Origin: Leptofilum sp050292445
GTDB taxonomy: Bacteria > Chloroflexota > Anaerolineae > Promineifilales > Promineifilaceae
Reading direction: 5' to 3'
DNA length: 42,666 nucleotides
NCBI GenBank assembly: GCA_050292445.1
Contig: JBNKLQ010000011.1
Span: forward strand, 1-42,666
The notes under the pieces are model-generated. The model was not told the origin of the DNA. It ran no database searches and worked only from the letters and a program-made list of their open reading frames with translations. Shown in pieces: positions 7,941 to 15,667 of the stretch (the first letter of the stretch is position 1; each line of letters begins with the position of its first letter). Position numbers and translations under genes: made by a program.

Positions 7941-8270
7941 TTGGGACGAGTAGTTGCATGATCTGTGCAAGAGAGTGATGGATAAGCGATTTTTCTCAAG
8001 AATGATCAGGAAAATTGTTTAGCTGAGAACCATCATCACAAGAGCGGCAATGAAAACCCCCCAAGAGTGATTTTCTGAACGGTCGGGCAAACTTTATTGT
8101 TTGCCTATTTAGGGGCAGACTTTTCGGTCTGCCCCCCATCATTCTCTATTAAGAAAATCCGGATGGCTCCGTTAACGGCCGTAACAAGGGTAATCTGTTA
8201 ACAACAATCGATTACCGAATTTGGGTGGAACCGCGACGCCATCGCCCCAAACAGGGTGGTGGCGTTTTTT
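7941..8270 (+). promoter_or_regulatory. T-box riboswitch (tRNA-Thr sensing) upstream of thrS
   Basis: Stem I base TTGGG (7941-7945) pairs with CCCAA near 8060-8064. AGTAG (7949-7953) and AGAGAG (7970-7975) are the conserved stem I boxes. On the 3' side TGAAAACC places the specifier codon ACC (8056-8058), a threonine codon read by anticodon GGU. A GC-rich hairpin (8112-8135) would be stem II/III. The T-box GGGTGGAACCGCG (8223-8235) has the TGGA bulge that pairs with an uncharged tRNA ending UCCA. It is followed by the intrinsic terminator. Uncharged tRNA-Thr should stabilise the antiterminator and switch thrS on. All canonical parts are visible; the exact fold of stem I was done by hand. Confidence 0.93.
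8236..8270 (+). terminator. T-box regulated terminator
   Basis: ACGCCATCGCCC (8236-8247) pairs over its full length, with two G-T wobbles, with GGGTGGTGGCGT (8254-8265) and is followed by TTTTT. It is mutually exclusive with the antiterminator that uses the T-box just upstream. Confidence 0.9.
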
Positions 8271-8293
8271 ATTTACAAATTTTTGGAGGAATC

Positions 8294-10123
8294 ATGTCAC
8301 AAGAAAACGGCGTTCCGTACGTCGAATCAGAACTCTACAAAATCCGGCATTCGGCCGCACACGTGCTGGCCGAAGCCGTTCTGGAGTTTTATCCAGAGGC
8401 TAAGCTGGCCATTGGCCCGCCCATCGAAGATGGCTACTACTACGATTTTGATTTGGGCAAAGACGAAAATGGCAAGCCCAATACCTTTTCTCCAGAAGAC
8501 CTGGAGAAAATCGAAGCCAAAATGAAACAATTGCTCAAGAAAAATGCTAAATTTGAGCAGTCGTCCATGACAATTGATGAAGCCAAGCAATTTTTTGCTG
8601 ATCAACCGTACAAATTGGAGCTTATCGAAGAGCTGGCTGCGGGCAAAGTAGATGAAAACGGTAATCCAATTAGCGAACCAGTGAGCCAGGTAGGCATTTA
8701 CACACAGCGTGACTTTGTAGATTTGTGTCGTGGGCCACATGTTGCCTTTACCAAAAAGGTTAAGGCCAATTCTGTGAAGCTGCTGCGTACGGGCGGTGCC
8801 TACTGGCGCGGTGACGAGAACAAGCCGCAGCTGCAACGTATTTACGGCACAGCCTGGCATAATCGGGTTGAGTTGGATGAATATTTGAAGCTGCTGGAAG
8901 AGGCAAAAGCGCGAGACCATCGACGATTGGGCAAGCAGTTGGGACTGTTCCACATTTCGCAGTTGGTGGGTTCTGGCCTGCCGCTATGGTTGCCCAAAGG
9001 GGCGATACTGCGCGAAACGTTAGAGAACTTTTTGCGCCAGGCGCAGCTAAAGCGTGGCTATTTGCCGGTAATTACGCCGCATATTGGCAAGCTGGATTTG
9101 TACATAAAGAGTGGTCATTATCCATACTATAAAGACAGCCAGTACACGCCCATCGACGTAGATGATGAAAAGTTCATGTTGAAACCGATGAACTGCCCAC
9201 ACCATATCGAAATTTATAAAAGCGAACCGCACAGCTATCGTGATTTGCCGCTGCGGCTTGCAGAGTTTGGGACGGTGTACCGGTATGAGCAGAGCGGCGA
9301 GCTGAATGGCTTAACGCGAGTGCGTGGCTTTACGGTGGATGATTCGCATTTGTTTGTGACGCCGGAGCAGTTGGAAGAAGAGTTTATCGGTGTGGTGGAT
9401 TTAATCCAGCATGTATTTACCACGATGGGTTTTGAGGATTTTCGCGCCCGACTGGGTACGAATGATCCCAATAGCGAAAAATATGCCGGTACGCCACAGA
9501 TGTGGCAACAGGGCATTTCTGCCATCAAGCAAGCGGCGGATAAAGCTGGGATGCGCTACACGGTTGAGGAAGGTGAAGCGGCGTTTTATGGGCCAAAGCT
9601 TGACTTTATCTTCCGTGATGTGCTAAAGCGAGAGTGGCAATTAGGCACGGTACAGGTGGACTTTTTGCTGCCGGAGCGGTTTGAGCTGGAATACATGGGT
9701 GAAGATGGCCAGAAGCATCGTCCGGTGATGATCCATCGGGCACCATTTGGCAGCATGGAGCGGTTTGTGGGCATTTTGATTGAGCATTTTAATGGGGCGT
9801 TTCCATTATGGTTGGCCCCGGTGCAAGCGGTCATGGTGCCTATAACGGATCGGAACGTGCCGTATGCCAATAAGGTGGCGGCGGAACTGCGGGCTGCCGG
9901 GATGCGGGTGGAGGTTGATGCGAGCAACGGCCGTATGAATGCCAAAATCCGTAATGCCCAACTGCAAAAAGTGCCTTACATGTTGGTGGTGGGTGACAAA
10001 GAAGAAGAAAGCAACGCCGTGGCCGTGCGGACGCGTGACAACGAGGATCGTGGCGCTATTTCTGTGGCTGACTTCAAAACAAATGCAACTACCCGGATCA
10101 CTACCAAAGCGATGGAGTTATGA
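8294..10123 (+). CDS. thrS: Threonine--tRNA ligase (copy 1, T-box controlled)
   Basis: Charges tRNA-Thr. The 609-residue protein starts at ATG 8294 with GGAGGA four bases upstream; an upstream extension would run into the riboswitch. It lacks the ~60-residue N-terminal TGS domain of the E. coli enzyme and opens directly with the editing (SAD) domain: HSAAHVLAEAV (HxxxH) and CRGPHV keep the metal/editing residues. In the catalytic core MNCPHH, DDSHLF and MIHRAPFGSMERF supply the zinc ligands Cys, His and His and class II motifs 2-3. The C-terminal anticodon-binding domain begins near APVQAVMVPITD. A second thrS lies 141 bases downstream after a terminator. Confidence 0.97.
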   Translation: MSQENGVPYVESELYKIRHSAAHVLAEAVLEFYPEAKLAIGPPIEDGYYYDFDLGKDENGKPNTFSPEDLEKIEAKMKQLLKKNAKFEQSSMTIDEAKQFFADQPYKLELIEELAAGKVDENGNPISEPVSQVGIYTQRDFVDLCRGPHVAFTKKVKANSVKLLRTGGAYWRGDENKPQLQRIYGTAWHNRVELDEYLKLLEEAKARDHRRLGKQLGLFHISQLVGSGLPLWLPKGAILRETLENFLRQAQLKRGYLPVITPHIGKLDLYIKSGHYPYYKDSQYTPIDVDDEKFMLKPMNCPHHIEIYKSEPHSYRDLPLRLAEFGTVYRYEQSGELNGLTRVRGFTVDDSHLFVTPEQLEEEFIGVVDLIQHVFTTMGFEDFRARLGTNDPNSEKYAGTPQMWQQGISAIKQAADKAGMRYTVEEGEAAFYGPKLDFIFRDVLKREWQLGTVQVDFLLPERFELEYMGEDGQKHRPVMIHRAPFGSMERFVGILIEHFNGAFPLWLAPVQAVMVPITDRNVPYANKVAAELRAAGMRVEVDASNGRMNAKIRNAQLQKVPYMLVVGDKEEESNAVAVRTRDNEDRGAISVADFKTNATTRITTKAMEL

Positions 10124-10168
10124 GCGGATCTTACCAGTTAACAGTAATCGGTAAGCAGTAATCAGTGA

Positions 10169-10195
10169 GGCCGCTCGTGAGAGCGGTCTTTTTAT
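10169..10195 (+). terminator. Terminator after thrS copy 1
   Basis: CCGCTC (10171-10176), loop GTGA and GAGCGG (10181-10186), extended by G-T and G-C pairs, are followed by TTTTT. It separates the two thrS genes, so the T-box would control mainly the first. Confidence 0.85.
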
Positions 10196-10251
10196 TTGTA
10201 GCTGCGTTTTCTTAGCGCGAAAAAGCGAGGATTGGAATCCTCGGCTACAAA
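10195..10251. repeat. 57-bp palindromic (REP/MITE-like) element
   Basis: The element has perfect 8-bp inverted termini TTTGTAGC (10195-10202) and GCTACAAA (10244-10251). An internal perfect hairpin CGAGGATT/AATCCTCG lies near its right end. It fills most of the gap between the two thrS genes, right after a terminator. No open frame is present, so it would be non-autonomous. Confidence 0.6.
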
Positions 10252-10264
10252 GCAGGGGAATCTC

Positions 10265-12052
10265 ATGTCTGAACAGTATGAACAGTCCAATTTGTACAAA
10301 CTGCGGCATACGGCCGCACACGTTTTGGCCCAGGCGGTGCTGGAACTGTATCCGCAGGCCAAGCTGGGCATTGGCCCGCCGATTGCTGATGGCTTTTATT
10401 ATGATTTTGATTTGGGGGTGGATGAAAACGGCCGTTCCCAAACGTTCCATCCCGACGACTTGCCCAAGTTAGAAAAGCGAATGCGGCAAATCATTGCTGG
10501 GAATCATCCCTTGGTTTATGAAGAAGTGTCGCCGGATGAAGTGCGCCGCCGAATGGCCAACCAGCCCTACAAGTTGGAACTGATCGATGAGCTGGCCGAG
10601 AAAGGTGAAAAGATTAGTCTTTACCAGCATGACAGCTTTGTTGATTTGTGTCGTGGGCCGCATGTGGCCCATACGGGCAAAATTCCTGCCGCTGGCCTGA
10701 AGCTGATGAGCATTGCTGGGGCTTACTGGCGGGGTGATGAAAAATGGCCGCAGCTACAACGCATCTATGGCACGGCCTGGCCCAACAAAAAAGAACTCAA
10801 AGCCCACTTGGCCATGCTGGAAGAAGCCAAAAAGCGGGATCATCGTGTGTTGGGGCGTGAACTGGAAATCTTCATCTTGGATGAGGATATTGGTCCAGGG
10901 TTGCCACTATGGTTGCCCAATGGCAACATCTTGCGTGAGGAGATGGAGAAATTAGCTAATGAGATGGAAGATAAGGCCAACTACCTGCGCGTTTCCACGC
11001 CCCACATCGCCAAAGATTCGCTCTATTTTCAAAGTGGGCACCTGCCCTACTATGAAGATGAAATGTACCCGGTGATGGAGCGTGATGGGAGCAGGTATTA
11101 TCTCAAACCAATGAACTGCCCTTTCCATCACAAAATCTTTGCCAGCAAACCACGCAGCTACCGCGACCTGCCTTTACGCCTGAGCGAATACGGTATGGTT
11201 TATCGGTACGAGCAGAGCGGCACGCTGATGGGCTTGTTGCGGGTGCGGGCGCTTCAGCAAAATGATGCCCACATCTACTGTGCAGAAAGCCAGATCGAAG
11301 CGGAATTTATGGGTGTTGTTGATTTGTACCGCAGCTATTTCAAGCTATTTGGCATTAAAAAATATGTCATGCGCCTGAGCAAACATAGCCCGGAAAAGCT
11401 GGGCGTAAAGTACGTAGACAACGGCCCCATGTGGCTGAAGGCGGAGCGCATCATTAAGGAGGTGATGCTGAAGCATGACGTTCCCTTTGTGGAAGCAGAG
11501 GATGAAGCTGCCTTTTACGGCCCTAAAATAGACGTCCAAATTTGGAGCGCCATCGGCCGTGAATTCTCGTTAGCCACGAATCAATTGGACTTCGGTGTGC
11601 CACCGCGCTTCAATTTAACGTTTACGAACCAGCAGGGTGAATTAGAGACGCCGTGGTGCATTCATCGTGCGCCCTTGGGAGCACACGAGCGGTTCATTGG
11701 TTTCTTGATTGAGCATTATGCAGGCAACTTCCCGGTTTGGCTGGCCCCGGAGCAGGTATGCGTAATTCCCATTACGGATGGGCAAAATGAATACGCCGAC
11801 AAGATTGCTGCGCAGCTAAAAGCGGGCGGGGTGCGCGCCCAAGCAATGCTAGATAGCGACCGGATGCAGGCCAAAATCCGGCAGGCGCAGGAAATGAAGG
11901 TGCCCTGCATGCTCATCGTTGGTCAGCGTGAAGCGGAGGCCGGTACGGTTTCACTGCGCAAGCGAGATGGTTCTCGGCAGAATGGTCTATCTCTGGCGGC
12001 ATTTGAGGTGCTGGTTCAAGAGAAAATTGCATCTCGGGCTGCTGATTTATAG
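10265..12052 (+). CDS. thrS: Threonine--tRNA ligase (copy 2)
   Basis: A second threonyl-tRNA synthetase of 595 residues, clearly homologous to the one immediately upstream over its full length but quite divergent. It also lacks a TGS domain. The editing domain keeps HTAAHVLAQAV and CRGPHV. The core keeps MNCPFHH, the NDAHIY His and CIHRAPLGAHERF, so aminoacylation and editing residues all look intact. The active-site neighbourhood differs from copy 1 (for example FHHKIF against HHIEIY and RALQQNDAH against RGFTVDDSH). No T-box precedes it; AGGGG lies seven bases before the ATG. It may be a resistance-type, differently regulated or differently tRNA-selective isoenzyme. Confidence 0.95.
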   Translation: MSEQYEQSNLYKLRHTAAHVLAQAVLELYPQAKLGIGPPIADGFYYDFDLGVDENGRSQTFHPDDLPKLEKRMRQIIAGNHPLVYEEVSPDEVRRRMANQPYKLELIDELAEKGEKISLYQHDSFVDLCRGPHVAHTGKIPAAGLKLMSIAGAYWRGDEKWPQLQRIYGTAWPNKKELKAHLAMLEEAKKRDHRVLGRELEIFILDEDIGPGLPLWLPNGNILREEMEKLANEMEDKANYLRVSTPHIAKDSLYFQSGHLPYYEDEMYPVMERDGSRYYLKPMNCPFHHKIFASKPRSYRDLPLRLSEYGMVYRYEQSGTLMGLLRVRALQQNDAHIYCAESQIEAEFMGVVDLYRSYFKLFGIKKYVMRLSKHSPEKLGVKYVDNGPMWLKAERIIKEVMLKHDVPFVEAEDEAAFYGPKIDVQIWSAIGREFSLATNQLDFGVPPRFNLTFTNQQGELETPWCIHRAPLGAHERFIGFLIEHYAGNFPVWLAPEQVCVIPITDGQNEYADKIAAQLKAGGVRAQAMLDSDRMQAKIRQAQEMKVPCMLIVGQREAEAGTVSLRKRDGSRQNGLSLAAFEVLVQEKIASRAADL

Positions 12053-12120
12053 ATTGTTGACATCGTTTATGATGGAAGTGGATAGGTGGCTAAGCGGTGA
12101 TAGGTTGTCTGAATTAAGCG

Positions 12121-13659
12121 CTATTCAGTTTTGGGTTGTGTTTGGGTTAGGGGCAGCTTGAAGGTGAAGGTGCTGCCCACATTTTCTTCGCTTTGGACGC
12201 TGATTTCGCCGCCGTGTGCTTCAATCATGCTCTTGACGATGGCCAACCCCAGGCCGGTGCCAATAGCCAGGTGGCGGTGGCCTTTGACCCGACTGTAGCG
12301 GTCAAAGATGTAGGGCAGTTCGTCGGCGGGGATGCCATAGCCGTTGTCTTCTACCTGGAATATGGCGAAACGGCCGTTTACATCCGTCCGTACCGATACC
12401 AGTCCGCTTTCTGGGGTGTACTTCAGCGCGTTAGAGATCAGGTTCAAGATCACCCGGCGTATCTTGCTCATATCGGCGGTGACCATGATGGGTGAAGGGA
12501 TTTGATCGTAGTTCAGGGTGATGCTCTTTTCCAGCGCCTGAGTTTCCAGGGATTCGGCCGTGTTTTTCACCAGCAATGCCAGATCAAAGTTAGATGATTC
12601 CAGCAAGATGGGTACACCAGATTGCAGCTTCTCCAGCTCCAAAATATTATTCACAATTTCCAGCAGCGTGTCCTGGCTATTCAGAATTACCTTGGCGATC
12701 TTGGTTTGTTGTTCGCGGGTTAATTCACGATCTTTCATGATACTGCCATAGCCGCGAATACTGGTAAGCGGTGTGCGCATGTCGTGGGTGAGTACCGCCA
12801 GGAACGAGTCTTTCTCTTTGTGCAACTCTTCCAGTTTGTGATTGGCATCGGCCAGGGCTTGGGTACGCAGCGTGACCATGTCCTCCAGCTTTTCCATCTG
12901 CTGTTTGGCGTTATTCACCGTTACGCGGAATGAATACGCTGATAGGATAATGGGTAGAACAAAGATGGCCAGACCCAGAAGGCCAAATTGAGAGACGGCC
13001 AACGTAATCATGCCACCGCCAATACTCATGACCAGAACGTTCATGGGGATGGCCCAACGATTTTCGCGCCAGACTTCTTTGGGACGCACGCCGTTAGCCA
13101 GATAGATAATGATGGACAACAGCCAGAAATTGACCTGGTCTCCAATGATTGCGCCAATGATCCAGGGAATCCCCTCAATAACGAAGCCATCGGTGCCCAA
13201 CCTGTTGCGCAGCCAGACGAAAACAAGGCCAGCCAAAAAAATGGAGATACCATGAATACCGCCATTAACCCCTAACCGTTCTAATTCATGATTCCAATCC
13301 CGATTGTTCGGACGCAGGCTCAGCAGCCAGAGGCCCAGTTCGGCAATGGCTGCCGCCATGCCTGCTGCTACGGGGCCATACAAACCAACGACGGCAAAGC
13401 TAATAGCGCCGCTTACAGAGACGCTCACATTACCACCTACCAGATAGGTCATGGTGCTTTGGGTGGCAATGGCAAAGAAAAGCAGCAGAAGAAGAATTGA
13501 AGGATTTTCGTATTCGGGGAAAGAAATCAGACCGAAAATAACAATGATGAGTCCGGCGAATGATAAGACAGCCGAGTAGAATTGGCGCGAGTTACGCAGG
13601 CGCGTGTTCCAATCTTCTGGTACATCTTTTTCGTCTCTTTCATCAATTGCAGCGCTCAT
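12121..13659 (-). CDS. Membrane sensor histidine kinase
   Basis: 512-residue two-component sensor. Residues ~30-245 form about seven membrane segments without a recognised extracytoplasmic domain. A short coiled coil follows (~246-285). The HisKA box is AVLTHDMRTPLTS with the phospho-accepting His at about 292. ATP-binding boxes are NLISNALKYTPE (N), DNGYGIP (G1) and GTGLGLAIV (G2). No response regulator is adjacent, so it is an orphan in this window. It is convergent with thrS copy 2, 68 bases away, and divergent from sodN across a 239-base gap. The signal is unknown; the membrane part may itself be the sensor. Confidence 0.94.
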   Translation of the reverse strand: MSAAIDERDEKDVPEDWNTRLRNSRQFYSAVLSFAGLIIVIFGLISFPEYENPSILLLLLFFAIATQSTMTYLVGGNVSVSVSGAISFAVVGLYGPVAAGMAAAIAELGLWLLSLRPNNRDWNHELERLGVNGGIHGISIFLAGLVFVWLRNRLGTDGFVIEGIPWIIGAIIGDQVNFWLLSIIIYLANGVRPKEVWRENRWAIPMNVLVMSIGGGMITLAVSQFGLLGLAIFVLPIILSAYSFRVTVNNAKQQMEKLEDMVTLRTQALADANHKLEELHKEKDSFLAVLTHDMRTPLTSIRGYGSIMKDRELTREQQTKIAKVILNSQDTLLEIVNNILELEKLQSGVPILLESSNFDLALLVKNTAESLETQALEKSITLNYDQIPSPIMVTADMSKIRRVILNLISNALKYTPESGLVSVRTDVNGRFAIFQVEDNGYGIPADELPYIFDRYSRVKGHRHLAIGTGLGLAIVKSMIEAHGGEISVQSEENVGSTFTFKLPLTQTQPKTE

Positions 13660-13836
13660 TTGGTAAATACTTTATATCATTCTAAGTGTGATGGACATAG
13701 GAGATCATGGGGAGAGTCCAGGCAGCTACATAAACATGTCGTGAAGATTTGGACAGAGACTTTTGACGCTGTTTGCTGTTTTTAAAGTTGTCATACATAC
13801 AATATATGCCCTGGCCCAATGGACAGGTGTCGTAAT

Positions 13837-13861
13837 TGTTGGTACAACTATAATTACTTAA
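13837..13861 (+). promoter_or_regulatory. Candidate -10 box with overlapping dyad ahead of sodN
   Basis: TATAAT (13849-13854) lies 45 bases before the sodN ATG. It is overlapped by the dyad GTTG-GTA-CAAC (about 13838-13848). No good -35 box is seen at the right spacing, as is common for activated or repressed promoters. A metal-responsive Fur/Nur-type operator would fit the gene, but that is a guess. Confidence 0.35.
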
Positions 13862-13898
13862 ACAGTTAGTTATATTTCATTAGGAAGGAGCAAAATCA

Positions 13899-14369
13899 AT
13901 GAAAAATCTGACGGCAATGATTAATGACCTGTTCCCGGCGGAAGAAGCAAATGCTCACTGCGATGGTCCTTGCGGTGTTTATGACCCAGCAGATGCACGC
14001 ATTAAAGCGGAAGCAGTGCTTTCGATGACAAAGAAAATTCTGGCGCTGTCCCCGCCAAGTGATGGTGATGCGACTGCTTGGGCTGCCTACTTAAATACGA
14101 TGTCGCGTTATATTGCGATTAAAGAGGAGCAGGCACAAAAGGCAAAACATGAACTGCTGGTTTTGTGGACGGATTACTTCAAGCCAGTGCACCTGGAAAA
14201 ATATCCAGACCTGCATGATACGTTCTGGCAGGCTGCCAAGCTGTGCTCCGCTTGCAAGGTGGAAGTGAATCAGGAACATGCAGAAGAGTTGATGGCAACA
14301 GTTGAGAAGATCCACAAGATTTTCTGGGCAACCAAAGGCCGAGATGTAACTTATTACACGGTCAGCTAA
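13899..14369 (+). CDS. sodN: Nickel superoxide dismutase
   Basis: Dismutates superoxide with a Ni(II/III) centre. The 156-residue precursor has a 19-residue leader followed by HCDGPCGVYDPADAR. After cleavage the new N-terminal His20 with Cys21 and Cys25 forms the nickel hook (family consensus HCxxPCxxYD). WTDYFKPVHLEKYPDLHD and KIHKIFWATKG are further family blocks of the four-helix bundle. The leader has no hydrophobic core, so the enzyme should stay in the cytosol and be processed by a dedicated peptidase, which is encoded next. The start is supported by AGGAAGGAG about nine bases upstream. It is one of the clearest identifications in the window. Confidence 0.96.
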   Translation: MKNLTAMINDLFPAEEANAHCDGPCGVYDPADARIKAEAVLSMTKKILALSPPSDGDATAWAAYLNTMSRYIAIKEEQAQKAKHELLVLWTDYFKPVHLEKYPDLHDTFWQAAKLCSACKVEVNQEHAEELMATVEKIHKIFWATKGRDVTYYTVS

Positions 14370-14393
14370 CGAGCCTGTGTTTTTGACACATAG

Positions 14394-14423
14394 AACGCCG
14401 ACCACACTCTGGTCGGCGTTTTT
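14394..14423 (+). terminator. Terminator between sodN and sodX
   Basis: AACGCCGACCA (14394-14404), loop CACTC and TGGTCGGCGTT (14410-14420) form a perfect 11-bp stem followed by T residues. It ends only eight bases before the sodX ATG, so sodX is probably expressed at a low read-through level. Confidence 0.93.
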
Positions 14424-14430
14424 CATATGA

Positions 14431-14787
14431 ATGTCTGAATTATTGCCTGCTGCCTCTATTTTGGCTTACCTGAAGCTTTTGCTGCCGCGTTGGCAGCGCC
14501 GCCGGGTGAACGGCCGTTCCATGCACCCCACACTCCCCAACGGCACAACTGTTTTACTGGATACGGCCGTCTACCACCACACACTTCCCCAAATTGGCGA
14601 CATTGTCCTGGCACAGCATCCCTTTCAGCCCCACAATAAAATGATCAAGCGTATTACGGCCGTAACGGAAAACGGCCGTTACTTTTTGCAAGGCGATAAT
14701 CCAGATGCGACTGAGACCTCAGACAGCCGCAGTTTTGGTGCTGTGCACCTGGACCAGATTTTAGCCAAGATTACCCATCGTTTTTAG
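14431..14787 (+). CDS. sodX: Nickel-type superoxide dismutase maturation protease
   Basis: 118-residue S26/S24-type serine peptidase expected to remove the SodN leader and expose the nickel-binding His. VNGRSMHPTLPNGTTVLLD carries the catalytic Ser and the SM-PTL motif of signal peptidases. KMIKRITAV carries the general-base Lys, and FLQGDNPDATETSDSRSFG is the C-terminal box of the S26 family. The N-terminal hydrophobic stretch (about 5-20) is weaker than in SPase I. Size and adjacency to sodN match known sodN-sodX pairs. The gene contains four copies of ACGGCCGT within 170 bases, the densest cluster in the window. Confidence 0.92.
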   Translation: MSELLPAASILAYLKLLLPRWQRRRVNGRSMHPTLPNGTTVLLDTAVYHHTLPQIGDIVLAQHPFQPHNKMIKRITAVTENGRYFLQGDNPDATETSDSRSFGAVHLDQILAKITHRF

Positions 14788-14857
14788 AGGGAATATCACG
14801 ATTAGCCCCATAAAATATAGCGGTAAAAGCGGCCGTTTCAGCCAACCAAGAAAAGAA

Positions 14858-14886
14858 TTGACAAAGCAGTTTAGTATGGCTAGAAT
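14858..14886 (+). promoter_or_regulatory. Consensus promoter for the ferredoxin gene
   Basis: TTGACA (14858-14863), 17 bases, TAGAAT (14881-14886): 11 of 12 matches. The predicted start near 14893 gives a leader of about 180 bases before the ferredoxin ATG. I see no known riboswitch in this leader. Confidence 0.75.
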
Positions 14887-15075
14887 GAACCCATTGACCC
14901 ACCCGTCAATTAACATTGGAAATCAACTCCACACCTGTCTAAGCTAGTACTAAACATGCAAAAAACTAGCGTGGGCAATCGTAATCGGTAAATGCTAAAT
15001 TGGGGTGATTTCTACAACCAAAGCCGGTTACGCCAATCAAATTACCTTCTGATTTTTGAAGCAAGGAGAGGATTT

Positions 15076-15483
15076 ATGACCCATATTGTGACCCGTTTAT
15101 GTTTGCGCGACACCGCTTGCGTAGATGTATGTCCGGTAGAATGTATGATCTTAGGGAAACCAGAAGAAGAGTGGCCCTGGCTCTACATTGATCCCGATAC
15201 TTGCATCGATTGCGGTGCCTGTGTTCCCGAATGCCCCTACGAAGCAATTTTCCCTGAAGAAGAAGTTCCCTTGGATTACGAAGCGCCTGCTGGTGTTTGG
15301 ATTGCGAACACCAAAGAGCTGTTGCCTGATGGCGCGCCGTTTGCAGGGGAGGTTGATGGGCATGAAGTAAAATTGCTCAATGCCAAGCAGTTGTCCGGTG
15401 GTGAAATTCTGGACCTTACTGAGGATATTCCCCCGAATTACGATTTCTTCTCTGAAGGGCCCGGCTACGACGCCCTGGACTAA
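15076..15483 (+). CDS. Ferredoxin with two iron-sulfur cluster motifs
   Basis: 135-residue electron carrier. The first cluster set is CLRDTACVDVCPVEC (7Fe-type spacing, probably a [3Fe-4S] or [4Fe-4S] cluster); the second is CIDCGACVPECP, a classical [4Fe-4S] motif. The C-terminal ~65 residues are acidic and non-cluster and include the loop EVPLDYEAPAGVWIANT. ATG 15076 is chosen because AAGGAGAGG lies just upstream and the family's MTHIVT start is restored; the frame is open further upstream without support. It stands alone between sodX and fumC with its own promoter and terminator. Confidence 0.93.
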   Translation: MTHIVTRLCLRDTACVDVCPVECMILGKPEEEWPWLYIDPDTCIDCGACVPECPYEAIFPEEEVPLDYEAPAGVWIANTKELLPDGAPFAGEVDGHEVKLLNAKQLSGGEILDLTEDIPPNYDFFSEGPGYDALD

Positions 15484-15529
15484 CATTAACCATTAAGGCC
15501 TGCTGCTTTGGTAGTGGGTCTTTCTTTTA

Positions 15530-15586
15530 AAAAAAGCCGAATTAGCTCTGGCGCGTAATTGCAAAAGTGGCTGATTCGGTTTTTTG
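15530..15586 (+). terminator. Terminator after the ferredoxin gene
   Basis: AAAGCCGAATTAGC (about 15533-15546) pairs, with two wobbles, with GCTGATTCGGTTT (from 15570) and runs into TTTTTT. The 23-base loop is longer than usual. Confidence 0.75.
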
Positions 15587-15667
15587 TCTTTACGCCAACA
15601 TGGCAATTGTGCGTAGCTACCCCACAACCCAACGGCACAATTCGCTGGAAAAAGGATAAAAGTAACA

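Noticed and set aside
10124..10264. T-box or other riboswitch in front of thrS copy 2
   Set aside because: No AGAGAG, specifier or GGGTGG-ACCGCG words; the gap holds only a terminator, repeat words and the palindromic element.
14992..15075. Upstream extension of the ferredoxin
   Set aside because: Adds 28 non-conserved residues and lacks a ribosome site; AAGGAGAGG supports the ATG at 15076.
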